The notes under the pieces were generated by a model. That model made no database searches. It was not told the origin of the DNA and worked only from the letters and a program-made list of their open reading frames with translations. From Pseudomonas brassicacearum (GTDB taxonomy: Bacteria > Pseudomonadota > Gammaproteobacteria > Pseudomonadales > Pseudomonadaceae): a DNA stretch of 64,000 nt. Shown piece after piece: positions 25,855 to 34,418 of this stretch; the stretch's first letter is position 1; the number at the start of each line of letters is the position of its first letter. The stretch is from positions 165,633 to 229,632 of the forward strand of contig NZ_MOBK01000013.1 of NCBI RefSeq assembly GCF_003732265.1. Reading direction: 5' to 3'. The translations under genes were made by a program, and so were the position numbers.

Positions 25855-26709
25855 TCAGGCCACCGGCCGCCAATGCCCGACCATGTGCTCAAGATCCCCA
25901 GCCCCCACCAACCGAAAATCCCCGCTGGACCCCGCCGCACTCGCCAGCAATGTCACCTCACTGGGCAACCTCACCGGTTTGCGAAACTGCACGGCAATCT
26001 CGATGTTCGCCGTCGGCAAATGATCAGCCAGCGCCGCCAACGTGCGCGCCTTGTTCCATAACCCGTGGGCAATGGCGGTCGGGAAACCAAACAGTTTCGC
26101 GCTGACGGCACTCAAGTGAATCGGGTTGTAATCGCCAGACACCTTGGCGTACTGGCGGCCAATGTCGGCCGGTGCATTCCAGCGGGTCACTTCCATCATC
26201 TCCAGCGTCGGAGCCAGCACCTCCTCGACCGGTTCGCCGTCCAGTTTGACGCCCCGGCACAGCATCATGCTTTGCGCTTCCCAGAGTGTTCCCAATTGGT
26301 CGTCCAGCGTGGTCAGCAGATCGAACGTCGCACCCTTGGCGTGGGGTTGCAGATTCTGCACCTGCACGCTGACCCGTACCCGATTCACCCCGCCCATGGG
26401 TCGCAACACGCGAATGCGGTTGCTCAGGTGAATCAGCCCCAACAGGGGAAACGGAAACTCTTTGGCCGTGAGCAATTGCATCTGCAAGGCAAACGCGAGG
26501 ATGTGCGGATAGGTCGGCGGCAGCAAACCGTCGTCGGCAAATCCGCAGACAGTGCGATACGCCGCCAGGCGTTTGGGATCGACATTGACCCAGCAGTGCA
26601 ACCCGGTGTCGGGCAAGGTGGTGCCGGTGATTTTGCGTCGCGTCGCCGCTCGCACGTACAACGCCGGCAGGCTCGGTTCGCGGTTGAGTGTGTGCCAGTC
26701 GGTGATCAT
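25855..26709 (-). CDS. MaoC-type enoyl hydratase domain protein
   Basis: This 284-residue protein has a C-terminal MaoC/R-hydratase domain with the signature YAKVSGDYNPIHLSAVSAKLFGFPTAIAHG (about 190-220), where the Asp and His of SGDYNPIH are catalytic. The N-terminal half is a second hot-dog-like region (about 1-150), giving the two-hot-dog size seen in some CoA hydratases. It hydrates trans-2-enoyl-CoA to (R)-3-hydroxyacyl-CoA. ATG 26709 is in frame just after the upstream gene's stop; the two form an operon. Substrate chain length cannot be inferred. Confidence 0.85.
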   Translation of the reverse strand: MITDWHTLNREPSLPALYVRAATRRKITGTTLPDTGLHCWVNVDPKRLAAYRTVCGFADDGLLPPTYPHILAFALQMQLLTAKEFPFPLLGLIHLSNRIRVLRPMGGVNRVRVSVQVQNLQPHAKGATFDLLTTLDDQLGTLWEAQSMMLCRGVKLDGEPVEEVLAPTLEMMEVTRWNAPADIGRQYAKVSGDYNPIHLSAVSAKLFGFPTAIAHGLWNKARTLAALADHLPTANIEIAVQFRKPVRLPSEVTLLASAAGSSGDFRLVGAGDLEHMVGHWRPVA

Positions 26710-26711
26710 CA

Positions 26712-28064
26712 CTAGGCCCCCAGAACACTTTGTCCACAGACCCGCAGCGCCTGGCCGGTAAACGCGCCGGTGCCCGGTTGCGCCAGCCATGCGACGGCTT
26801 CGGCGACGTCCTGCGGCAAGCCGCCCTGGCCCAGCGAGCTCATGCGTCGGCCCGCTTCACGCAACCCGAACGGAATGTGCGCGGTCATCTGCGTTTCAAT
26901 AAACCCCGGCGCCACCGCGTTGATGCTGATGCCGCGCTGATCCAGCAGCGGCGCCCAGGCTTGCGCAAGACCGATCAGTCCAGCCTTGCTCGCGGCGTAA
27001 TTGGTTTGCCCGCGATTGCCGGCGATGCCGCTGATCGAGGCCAGCAAAATCACCCGACCGTTGTCGCGCAGGGTGCCGCTGTCGAGCAGAGCCTTGGTCA
27101 GCACTTGCGGCGCATTGAGATTGACCGCGAGCACGGCGTCCCAGAATTCCGGGGTCATGTTGGCCAGGGTTTTGTCGCGAGTGATCCCCGCGTTGTGCAC
27201 CACGATGTCGACGCCGTCGGGCAGGTGCTCGATCAATTGTGCAGCGGCGTCTTCGGCGCAGATGTCGAGGGTGATGCTGCGCCCGCCGAGGCGCGCGGCG
27301 AGGGCGTCGAGATCGGTTTTGGCCGGTGGCACGTCGAGCAGAATCACCTCGGCACCGTCACGGGCCAGCGTTTCTGCAATCGAAGCGCCGATGCCACGCG
27401 CGGCACCGGTTACCAACGCCTTGCGCCCGGCCAGCGGTCGCGTCCAGTCCTGAACGGGCGTGGCGCACGCTTTCAAACGAATCACTTGCCCGGACACAAA
27501 CGCACTTTTCGGCGAAAGGAAAAACCTTAGCGGTCCTTCCAGTTGATCGTCCGCACCGTCGCCGACATAGATCAACTGCAACGTGCCGCCGCTGCGCAGT
27601 TCCTTGGCCAGCGAACGGCTGAAACCTTCCAGTGCGCGCTGGGCGCTGGCGGCGAACGGGTCGCTCAAGGTCTCCGGCGCACGGCCCAGAATCACCACAT
27701 GCGCGCTGTGATCGAGGTTTTTCATCAGTGGCTGGAAGAATTCGCGCAGCTGTTTGAGCTGATCGGTCTGCAGCAAATGACTGGCGTCGAACACCACGGC
27801 TTTGAGTTTCGGACCGTGGCCGGGAATCCACGCGGTGGCCAGGGACGGCTCGGTGCCGTAGCTGTAGATCGCGTCGGTCAGGCGATTGGCGAAAGCGTTG
27901 ACCTTCTCCGTCAGCGGACCGCCACCGATCAACAGCGCCCCTTCGACAGGCCGCAGCCGGCCTGCCTGCCAGCGCTCCAGGCGAACCGGCGACGGCAAAC
28001 CCAAGGCCCCGACCAGGCGATGGCCAATGGACGAATTGGCGAAGTCGATATAACGGTCTGACAT
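26712..28064 (-). CDS. Two-domain 3-oxoacyl-ACP/CoA reductase (FabG-like SDR)
   Basis: This 450-residue protein has a complete C-terminal SDR (about 210-450): the cofactor loop VTGAARGIGASIAE, HNAG, the Ser of SISG and YAASK. Its N-terminal half (about 1-205) looks like a degenerate Rossmann fold. This is the high-molecular-weight FabG type, which makes (R)-3-hydroxyacyl thioesters with NAD(P)H. It is followed by the MaoC gene without a gap. Together they could act in a reductive or degradative fatty acyl pathway, with the divergently encoded thiolase. Confidence 0.87.
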   Translation of the reverse strand: MSDRYIDFANSSIGHRLVGALGLPSPVRLERWQAGRLRPVEGALLIGGGPLTEKVNAFANRLTDAIYSYGTEPSLATAWIPGHGPKLKAVVFDASHLLQTDQLKQLREFFQPLMKNLDHSAHVVILGRAPETLSDPFAASAQRALEGFSRSLAKELRSGGTLQLIYVGDGADDQLEGPLRFFLSPKSAFVSGQVIRLKACATPVQDWTRPLAGRKALVTGAARGIGASIAETLARDGAEVILLDVPPAKTDLDALAARLGGRSITLDICAEDAAAQLIEHLPDGVDIVVHNAGITRDKTLANMTPEFWDAVLAVNLNAPQVLTKALLDSGTLRDNGRVILLASISGIAGNRGQTNYAASKAGLIGLAQAWAPLLDQRGISINAVAPGFIETQMTAHIPFGLREAGRRMSSLGQGGLPQDVAEAVAWLAQPGTGAFTGQALRVCGQSVLGA

Positions 28065-28367
28065 GGAACGTGCTCCGGCGGCTGGGGTTCAAAGTGTGGA
28101 CCACGAATGGCAATCAGTCGTTCGATCCACGAGATAAGGCCTACGCTTGAACATTGCAGAGTAGTTTGTAGCGGCACTTTCAGGGTGATCGCAGACCGTA
28201 ATTGGAATGCAAAACCCCGAATTGGAATGCATACCCCTGTGGGAGCGAGCCTGCTCGCGATAGCGGTGTGTCAGCCAACATTGAGGTGACTGACCCACCG
28301 CTTTCGCGAGCAGGCTCGCTCCCACAATGGACCGCATCCATACATTAATTTTCACAAGGAGCTTTTC
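28065..28367. other. Divergent intergenic region with REP pair
   Basis: This 303-base gap separates the fabG-like gene and the thiolase gene and must contain both promoters. A 20-base direct repeat (AATTGGAATGC followed by C-rich bases) occurs twice between about 28199 and 28237, and a REP pair lies at 28238-28326. No gene is seen. Confidence 0.6.
28238..28326. repeat. REP/BIME inverted pair
   Basis: TGTGGGAGCGAGCCTGCTCG mirrored by CGAGCAGGCTCGCTCCCACA, with a TAGCGG/CCGCTT spacer. Confidence 0.9.
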
Positions 28368-29645
28368 ATGACTCAGCTGCGCCGCGTCGCGATTATCGGC
28401 GGTAACCGTATTCCTTTCGCCCGTTCCAACGGGGCGTATGCCACCGCCAGTAACCAGGCGATGCTCACCGCAGCGCTCGAAGGCTTGATCGAACGCTATA
28501 ACCTGCACGGCTTGCGCATGGGTGAGGTGGTCGCGGGGGCGGTGCTCAAACTGTCGCGGGACATGAACCTGACCCGCGAATGCGTGCTCGGCTCGCGGCT
28601 GTCGCCGCAAACGCCGGCCTATGACATTCAACAAGCATGCGGCACCGGGCTGGAAGCAGCGTTGTTGGTGGCGAACAAGATTGCCTTGGGGCAGATCGAT
28701 TGCGGCATTGCCGGCGGCGTTGATACCACCTCGGATGCGCCGATCAGCGTCAGTGAAGGCCTGCGCAAGATTTTGCTGCAAGCCAATCGCGCCAAGACCA
28801 CCGGCGACAAGCTGAAAACATTCCTGCAATTGCGGCCCCGGCATCTGATTCCGGAATTTCCGCGCAACGGCGAGCCTCGCACCGGATTGTCCATGGGCGA
28901 ACATTGCGAGCTGATGGCGCAGACCTGGAACATCCCCCGCGAGGAGCAGGATCAACTGGCGCTGGAAAGTCATCACCACCTGGCCGCGTCCTACGCCGAA
29001 GGCTGGCACAACGACCTGATGACCCCGTTCCTCGGCCTGACCCGCGACAACAACCTGCGCCCGGACCTGACCCTGGAACAACTGGCCAAGCTGAAACCGG
29101 CGTTCGAGAAAAGTGCCAAGGGCACGATGACGGCGGGCAACTCGACGCCACTCACCGACGGTGCGTCGCTGGTGCTGTTGGGCAGTGAAGAATGGGCGAA
29201 GGAACGTGGCTTGCCGATCCTCGCGTACTTGCGTGACGGCGAAGCGGCGGCGGTGGATTTCGTCAACGGTGCCGAAGGCCTGTTGATGGCGCCGGTCTAC
29301 GCGGTGCCACGCTTGCTGGCGCGCAATGGCCTGACTTTGCAGGACTTCGATTACTACGAAATCCACGAAGCCTTCGCCGCGCAGGTGCTCTGCACGTTGA
29401 AGGCCTGGGAAGATCCTGAGTATTGCAAAACCCGCCTGGGGCTTGATGCGCCGCTGGGCTCCATCGACCGCAGCCGCCTCAACGTCAAAGGCAGTTCACT
29501 GGCGGCCGGGCATCCGTTTGCGGCGACCGGCGGGCGCATTGTCGCCAACCTTGCGAAGTTGCTGGATGCGGCGGGCAAGGGCAGGGGATTGATCTCGATC
29601 TGCGCGGCGGGCGGCCAGGGCGTCACCGCCATAATCGAGCGCTGA
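28368..29645 (+). CDS. Acetyl-CoA C-acyltransferase (thiolase, FadI-like)
   Basis: This 425-residue thiolase has all catalytic landmarks: the acyl-accepting Cys in QQACGTGLEA (about 90), His in EIHEAFAAQ (about 340) and the second Cys near the end in CAAGGQGV. It cleaves or forms 3-ketoacyl-CoA. The length and the RRVAIIGGNRIPFARS start are typical of the long thiolases related to FadI. AAGGAG precedes ATG 28368. It is divergent from the FabG/MaoC pair, with which it likely shares a pathway. Confidence 0.9.
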   Translation: MTQLRRVAIIGGNRIPFARSNGAYATASNQAMLTAALEGLIERYNLHGLRMGEVVAGAVLKLSRDMNLTRECVLGSRLSPQTPAYDIQQACGTGLEAALLVANKIALGQIDCGIAGGVDTTSDAPISVSEGLRKILLQANRAKTTGDKLKTFLQLRPRHLIPEFPRNGEPRTGLSMGEHCELMAQTWNIPREEQDQLALESHHHLAASYAEGWHNDLMTPFLGLTRDNNLRPDLTLEQLAKLKPAFEKSAKGTMTAGNSTPLTDGASLVLLGSEEWAKERGLPILAYLRDGEAAAVDFVNGAEGLLMAPVYAVPRLLARNGLTLQDFDYYEIHEAFAAQVLCTLKAWEDPEYCKTRLGLDAPLGSIDRSRLNVKGSSLAAGHPFAATGGRIVANLAKLLDAAGKGRGLISICAAGGQGVTAIIER

Positions 29646-29660
29646 AGCTAGCACGGAACC

Positions 29661-29750
29661 TGTGGGAGCGGGCTTGCTCGCGAATGCGGTGTGTCATTCA
29701 GCTTAATTGTTGACTGACACACCGCATTCGCGAGCAAGCCCGCTCCCACA
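29661..29750. repeat. REP/BIME inverted pair
   Basis: TGTGGGAGCGGGCTTGCTCG mirrored by CGAGCAAGCCCGCTCCCACA downstream of the thiolase gene. Confidence 0.9.
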
Positions 29751-29841
29751 TTAGATCTCTGTGCAAAAAATAGATTTGTATGGATCCGCTACTTGGCCTA
29801 ACGTCGGCCCCATCAGCCGTCATGCGACATAAGGCCCCTCT

Positions 29842-30633
29842 ATGACGTCCAACGGACAACTTTCCCTCGAACGAACAATCCCGACCCTGTCGTCGTTGCC
29901 CCGTCCGCTATTCGCCCGGGTAGAAAGCCTCAACGCCGGTTCCTGGACACCGCCCCATCGTCACGACTGGGTGCAGTTTTCCTACGCCATCAGCGGCGTC
30001 CTCGGCGTGCACACTGCCGAAGGCAGTTTCTATGCGCCGCCGCAGTGGGGCATCTGGATTCCGGCGGACCTTGAACATCAAGTCGTAACCTCGATGCGCG
30101 CCGAAATGCGCAGCCTGTACGTACGCCGCGAAGATTGCGAGTGGGCGGACGGGCGCTGCCGGGTGCTGGAGGTCACGCCGTTGGCGCGGGAGTTGATCAA
30201 GCGTTTTTGCTTGCTGCCCGTGGAATATCCACAGGGCGATAGCCAGGAAGCGCGGTTGGTGGGTGTGTTGCTGGATCAGTTGGCGAATTTGCCGGAGGTG
30301 GGGTTTTCCCTGCCGCTGCCACGGCATGAGCGGCTTCTGGGTTTGTGCAACGAGTTGATTGAAAGCCCTGAGCAGAACGTGACGTTGCAGGCGTGGGCAG
30401 AGCGCTTGGGTACGTCGGAAAAGACCCTGATGCGCCTGTTTCAGCGCGAGACGGGGCTGAGCTTTCGCGGCTGGCGCCAACGGATGCGGCTGTTGTCTTC
30501 GTTGAGTTTGCTGGAGGAGGGCGACAGCGTGACCAATGCCGCGCTGGCGTGTGGGTATGACTCGACGTCGGCGTTTATTGCGGCGTTCAAAGGGCTGTTC
30601 GGGTTTACCCCTGGCGAGCTCTTCAAGCAATAA
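29842..30633 (+). CDS. AraC family transcriptional regulator
   Basis: This 263-residue regulator has an N-terminal cupin (HRHDWVQFSYAISGVLGVHT, with WIPADLEHQV) and a C-terminal two-HTH AraC domain (about 165-260), including TSEKTLMRLFQRETGLSF and ALACGYDSTSAFIAAFKGLFGFTPGELF. The small ligand is unknown. It is in a separate transcription unit after the thiolase gene and a REP pair; a link to that pathway is possible but not shown. Confidence 0.9.
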   Translation: MTSNGQLSLERTIPTLSSLPRPLFARVESLNAGSWTPPHRHDWVQFSYAISGVLGVHTAEGSFYAPPQWGIWIPADLEHQVVTSMRAEMRSLYVRREDCEWADGRCRVLEVTPLARELIKRFCLLPVEYPQGDSQEARLVGVLLDQLANLPEVGFSLPLPRHERLLGLCNELIESPEQNVTLQAWAERLGTSEKTLMRLFQRETGLSFRGWRQRMRLLSSLSLLEEGDSVTNAALACGYDSTSAFIAAFKGLFGFTPGELFKQ

Positions 30634-30647
30634 CACCGCAGGTCGAG

Positions 30648-30752
30648 TGTGGGAGCGGCGGTGCGACGTTTCGACTTGCTCGCGAAGGCGGTGTTTCAGT
30701 CAATGAAGATGTCGACTGTCACTCCGCCTTCGCGAGCAAGCCCGCTCCCACA
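30648..30752. repeat. REP pair, left copy of the insert variant
   Basis: The left head reads TGTGGGAGCGGCGGTGCGAC then GTTTCGACTTGCTCGCGAAG, carrying the same internal insert as 17166. The right head is a standard one, ending CCCGCTCCCACA. Between are about 35 bases. Confidence 0.85.
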
Positions 30753-30775
30753 TTTTATGTGCGGTGTTTATGAGA

Positions 30776-32722
30776 TCAGGTTTTGAAGCGTCGAACCAAC
30801 CCGTCCAGTTCATTCGAAAGCCCGGCCAGGCTCTGGGAATCCAGACGCGCCGAGTTCGCCAGTTCCGCCACCAATTGCGCATCGCCATGGATCTGGCTGA
30901 TGTGTCGGTTGATGTCTTCGGCCACGTGATGCTGTTCTTCGGCCGCTGTCGCGATCTGCGTGTTCATGTCGCGGATCACGTCCACCGATTCACGAATCAG
31001 CCCGAAACTGTTGCGCGCTTCGCCGATGCGGGTCACCGACTGCTGCGACACTTCCAGGCTCGCGTGCATCTGTTGCGTCACCTGGCTGGTGCGCTTGGCG
31101 AGGTTGCCGAGCAGGCCGTCGATTTCTGCCGTGGAGTCCGCCGTGCGTTTGGCCAGCGCCCGCACTTCGTCAGCCACCACCGCAAACCCGCGACCTTGCT
31201 CACCGGCACGCGCCGCTTCAATGGCCGCGTTCAGCGCCAGCAGGTTGGTCTGCTCGGCGATCGAGCGAATCGTCCCCAGGATCGACTGGATGTCGTTGCT
31301 GTCGCGTTCGAGTTGCTGCATCGACTGCGCCGACTGTTCGATTTCCTGGCTCAAGCGATCAACGCTGCTCACCGCCGCATCAATTTGCTGCTGACCTTCG
31401 CGTGCCTGGCGCTGGCCACTGTCGGCAGAGTCCGCCGCCTGGCTGCAAGAGCGCGCGACTTCGTTGGCGGTGGCGACCATTTCGTGGAACGCCGTGGACA
31501 CCATGTCCACCGCTTCACGCTGACGCCCGGCGGCTTCGGCCATGTCGTTGGAGACTTGGGTCGAGCTTTTGGAAGTCGCGAGAATCTTGGTCGCGGCGCC
31601 GCCGATGCTTTGGATCAGGTTGCGAATCGCGGTCAAGAACTGGTTGAACCAACTGGCCAGCTGCGCGGTTTCGTCGCTGCCACGGATTTCCAGGTTCTTG
31701 GTCAGGTCGCCTTCGCCTTGCGCGATGCCTTCCAGACCGCTGGCCACGCTGCGGATCGGTCGCACGATGACACTGGCGAAACTGGCGCCGAGGATGGCGA
31801 AGAACACCGCCAGCACGGCGGCGATGATTGCGATCAGCCAGGTCAGTTGGGTGGCCGAGCTCATCACGTCGTTTTGCTTGATCAGGCCGATGAAGGTCCA
31901 GCCCAGTTGCTCCGACGGCCAGACGTTGGCCATGTAGCGCTCGCCGTTGAGCTCGACTTCCACCAGGCCTTTGCCGGCCTTGGCCAGTTGCGCGTAACCC
32001 TCGCCGAGGCTGCTCAGCGGCTTGAAGTTGTGTTCCGGTTGTTTCGGGTCTACCAGGACCATGCCGGTGTTTTCCAGCAACATCAGGTAGCCGGTTTCAC
32101 CGAGCTTGATCTGTTTGACGATTTCGGTGAGCTGCTTGAGCGTCACGTCGATGCTGACCACGCCGCCGTTGCTGCCCAACTTGTTGTCGATGGTGCGCAC
32201 GGTGCTGACGTAAGTCGCATCGTCCTGTGCCCAATAATAGGCTTCAGTGCGGAACGGCTTGCCCGGTTTGGCCTGGGCCGCTTTGTACCAAGGGCGCTGG
32301 CGCGGGTCGTAGTTGTTCAGCTTCGCATCGTCCGGCCAAGACACATATCCGCCGGCTGCGGTGCCGAGAATGGCATAGGCGTAGGACGGGTGGCTGTTGC
32401 CCAGGTCCTGCAGGAGGCCGAAGACTTTTTTGTCCATCTCGCCCTGAGGGATGCTCTCGGCGTTGGCGGCCATGTAGGTCTTGAGGCTGTCGTCGGAGTT
32501 CTTGATCAGCGGTTGTTTGGCCAGGTAATCGACGTTCTGGCTGATGCCGTCGAAAAACAGTTGCATGGCGTTGCTGACCTGACGAATTTCGCGGCCGCTG
32601 CCGTCGACGAAACTCTCCTTGGCATCGCTGCGCAGGTTCATCACCACGAGGGTGGCGACCAGCACCACGGGCAAGCAGGCGATGATTGCAAACGCCCAGG
32701 TCAACTTCTGTTTGATGTTCAT
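30776..32722 (-). CDS. Methyl-accepting chemotaxis protein with dCache-type sensor
   Basis: This 648-residue chemoreceptor has a transmembrane helix (about 8-28), a large periplasmic domain (about 30-275) with the YDPRQRPWYKAAQ motif of double-Cache sensors, a second helix (about 285-310), a HAMP domain and a long signalling region with ALNAAIEAARAGEQGRGFAVVADEVRALA. No NWETF-like C-terminal pentapeptide is present; it ends LVRRFKT. The ligand is probably a small molecule such as an amino acid or amine, but I cannot tell which. In P. aeruginosa the pctC receptor lies by flp; this is a different receptor and not adjacent. Confidence 0.93.
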   Translation of the reverse strand: MNIKQKLTWAFAIIACLPVVLVATLVVMNLRSDAKESFVDGSGREIRQVSNAMQLFFDGISQNVDYLAKQPLIKNSDDSLKTYMAANAESIPQGEMDKKVFGLLQDLGNSHPSYAYAILGTAAGGYVSWPDDAKLNNYDPRQRPWYKAAQAKPGKPFRTEAYYWAQDDATYVSTVRTIDNKLGSNGGVVSIDVTLKQLTEIVKQIKLGETGYLMLLENTGMVLVDPKQPEHNFKPLSSLGEGYAQLAKAGKGLVEVELNGERYMANVWPSEQLGWTFIGLIKQNDVMSSATQLTWLIAIIAAVLAVFFAILGASFASVIVRPIRSVASGLEGIAQGEGDLTKNLEIRGSDETAQLASWFNQFLTAIRNLIQSIGGAATKILATSKSSTQVSNDMAEAAGRQREAVDMVSTAFHEMVATANEVARSCSQAADSADSGQRQAREGQQQIDAAVSSVDRLSQEIEQSAQSMQQLERDSNDIQSILGTIRSIAEQTNLLALNAAIEAARAGEQGRGFAVVADEVRALAKRTADSTAEIDGLLGNLAKRTSQVTQQMHASLEVSQQSVTRIGEARNSFGLIRESVDVIRDMNTQIATAAEEQHHVAEDINRHISQIHGDAQLVAELANSARLDSQSLAGLSNELDGLVRRFKT

Positions 32723-33167
32723 CCGCGCTCCAGATTTTCTTGTAGGCCCACGCAGTGCAGATGACTCGCGGAATATTGGCAGCCGAAAACGTTGTTTTTT
32801 TTCTCGGGTCCGTGAGTGCGCCGTCGTTTTCTGTAGGAACGATTGTCGGACAAATACCTTTTGTCACTGAGGACTTCGGCAGCTGGCAGGGGAAATTTAG
32901 GCCTGTTTGGAAAAATCCTACGAAGGGTGCGAATTCAGATGTCAGCTTCTGTCGTAAATGCCCTCAAAACCATTCGCTTACGCATGTCGTCGGCTCAGCT
33001 ATGATCTGCGGCGGTCATTGACGACCGGCGGCGGATGAGCGATTAATCCGGCACATTGTGTGCATCACGACGTTCATAGGTCGGCAACCCCTCCCCCGAA
33101 CGAGTGGATTGCCGTATAACGAATGACTTTCGCGTGTTTGGTAATAAAGGACCCACAATAAAAGCTG
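32723..33167. other. Intergenic region upstream of MCP and RIO kinase genes
   Basis: This gap of about 445 bases between divergent genes has no REP. TATGAT at 33000-33005 could be a -10 for the kinase gene, without a convincing -35. I see no coding signature or structured RNA. Confidence 0.5.
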
Positions 33168-34061
33168 ATGAAGACTCCAAAACGCATTGAACCCCTGATC
33201 GAGGACGGTCTGGTCGACGAGGTGCTGCGCCCACTCATGAGTGGTAAAGAAGCAGCTGTTTATGTGGTGCGCTGCGGCAACGAGTTACGTTGCGCGAAGG
33301 TCTACAAGGAGGCGAATAAACGCAGTTTCCGTCAGGCGGCCGAGTACCAGGAAGGCCGCAAGGTGCGCAACAGCCGTCAGGCTCGCGCCATGGCCAAAGG
33401 CTCCAAGTTCGGCAAGAAAGAAACCGAAGACGCCTGGCAAAACGCCGAAGTGGCGGCCCTGTTCCGTCTGGCCGGTGCCGGTGTGCGGGTGCCCAAGCCG
33501 TATGACTTCCTCGAAGGCGTACTGCTCATGGAACTGGTGGCCGATGAATACGGCGATGCCGCGCCGCGTCTGAACGACGTGGTGCTGGAGCCGGACCAGG
33601 CGCGCGAATATCACGCGTTCCTGATTTCGCAGATCGTGCTGATGCTGTGTACCGGTCTGGTGCACGGTGACCTGTCCGAGTTCAATGTGCTGTTGACCCC
33701 GGACGGCCCGGTCATCATCGACTTGCCTCAGGCAGTGGATGCGGCGGGTAACAACCACGCGTTCAACATGCTGGAGCGGGACGTGGGCAACATGGCGTCC
33801 TACTTCGGGCGGTTTGCGCCGGAGTTGAAAAAGACCAAATACGCCAAGGAAATGTGGGCGTTGTACGAAGCCGGCACCTTGCACCCGGCGAGCATCTTGA
33901 CCGGCGAGTTCGACGAGCCGGAAGAGTTGGCCGACGTCGGTGGGGTCATCCGTGAAATCGAGGCCGCACGGCTGGACGAAGAGCGTAAGCAAGCGATCCG
34001 CGCTGCCGACGACGCGCCACCGAGCAAAGCCGAAGAACCGCCTCCGCCGTGGATGCAGTGA
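33168..34061 (+). CDS. RIO-family serine protein kinase (PA4780 type)
   Basis: This 297-residue kinase shows the RIO pattern: an N-terminal MSGKEAAVYVV glycine-loop substitute with the Lys in CAKVYK (about 45), the catalytic HGDLSEFNVLL (about 165-175) and the metal-binding IIDLPQAVD. It is the PA4780 type found in pseudomonads. The substrate is unknown; related bacterial RIO proteins have been connected with ribosome or translation functions. A strong terminator follows directly, so it appears to be a single-gene unit. Confidence 0.93.
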   Translation: MKTPKRIEPLIEDGLVDEVLRPLMSGKEAAVYVVRCGNELRCAKVYKEANKRSFRQAAEYQEGRKVRNSRQARAMAKGSKFGKKETEDAWQNAEVAALFRLAGAGVRVPKPYDFLEGVLLMELVADEYGDAAPRLNDVVLEPDQAREYHAFLISQIVLMLCTGLVHGDLSEFNVLLTPDGPVIIDLPQAVDAAGNNHAFNMLERDVGNMASYFGRFAPELKKTKYAKEMWALYEAGTLHPASILTGEFDEPEELADVGGVIREIEAARLDEERKQAIRAADDAPPSKAEEPPPPWMQ

Positions 34062-34071
34062 TGGGCTGAAC

Positions 34072-34099
34072 AAAAACCCGGCTTCGGCCGGGTTTTTTG
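34072..34099 (+). terminator. Intrinsic terminator after RIO kinase
   Basis: CCCGGC TTCG GCCGGG (34077-34092), with an A-run before and six T's (34093-34098) after. This is a classical UUCG tetraloop terminator, symmetrical enough to work in both directions. Confidence 0.95.
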
Positions 34100-34133
34100 T
34101 AGTGCCCCCAATTTCCCAAACACTGAAGATTAA

Positions 34134-34223
34134 TGTGGGAGCGGGCTTGCTCGCGAATGCGGTGTGTCATTCAAAGGTGATGTCGACTGATCCACCGCTT
34201 TCGCGAGCAAGCCCGCTCCCACA
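34134..34223. repeat. REP/BIME inverted pair
   Basis: TGTGGGAGCGGGCTTGCTCG mirrored by CGAGCAAGCCCGCTCCCACA. First of two pairs between the kinase and MFS genes. Confidence 0.9.
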
Positions 34224-34267
34224 CTAAATCGGTGCCATACGCAGATGTGTGTTCGCCGCAAAACGAC

Positions 34268-34357
34268 TGTAGGAGTGAGCCTGCTCGCGATAGCGGACTG
34301 TCAGGCGACGATGATGCTGAATGTGATGGCCTCGTCGCGAGCAGGCTCACTCCTACA
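34268..34357. repeat. REP/BIME inverted pair, GTGAGCC subtype
   Basis: TGTAGGAGTGAGCCTGCTCG mirrored by CGAGCAGGCTCACTCCTACA; different subtype from its neighbour at 34134. Confidence 0.9.
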
Positions 34358-34418
34358 CTGGATTTCCGGTGTAGCTGAGTTTTGAGTTTCCCGGACTTCC
34401 CACACTCAAGGATTGAAT

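Noticed and set aside
30764..32764. A 666-residue frame on the + strand covering the chemoreceptor gene
   Set aside because: It is the antisense of a full MCP with all expected domains; long opposite-strand frames are common in high-GC coding DNA and this one has no recognisable domain.
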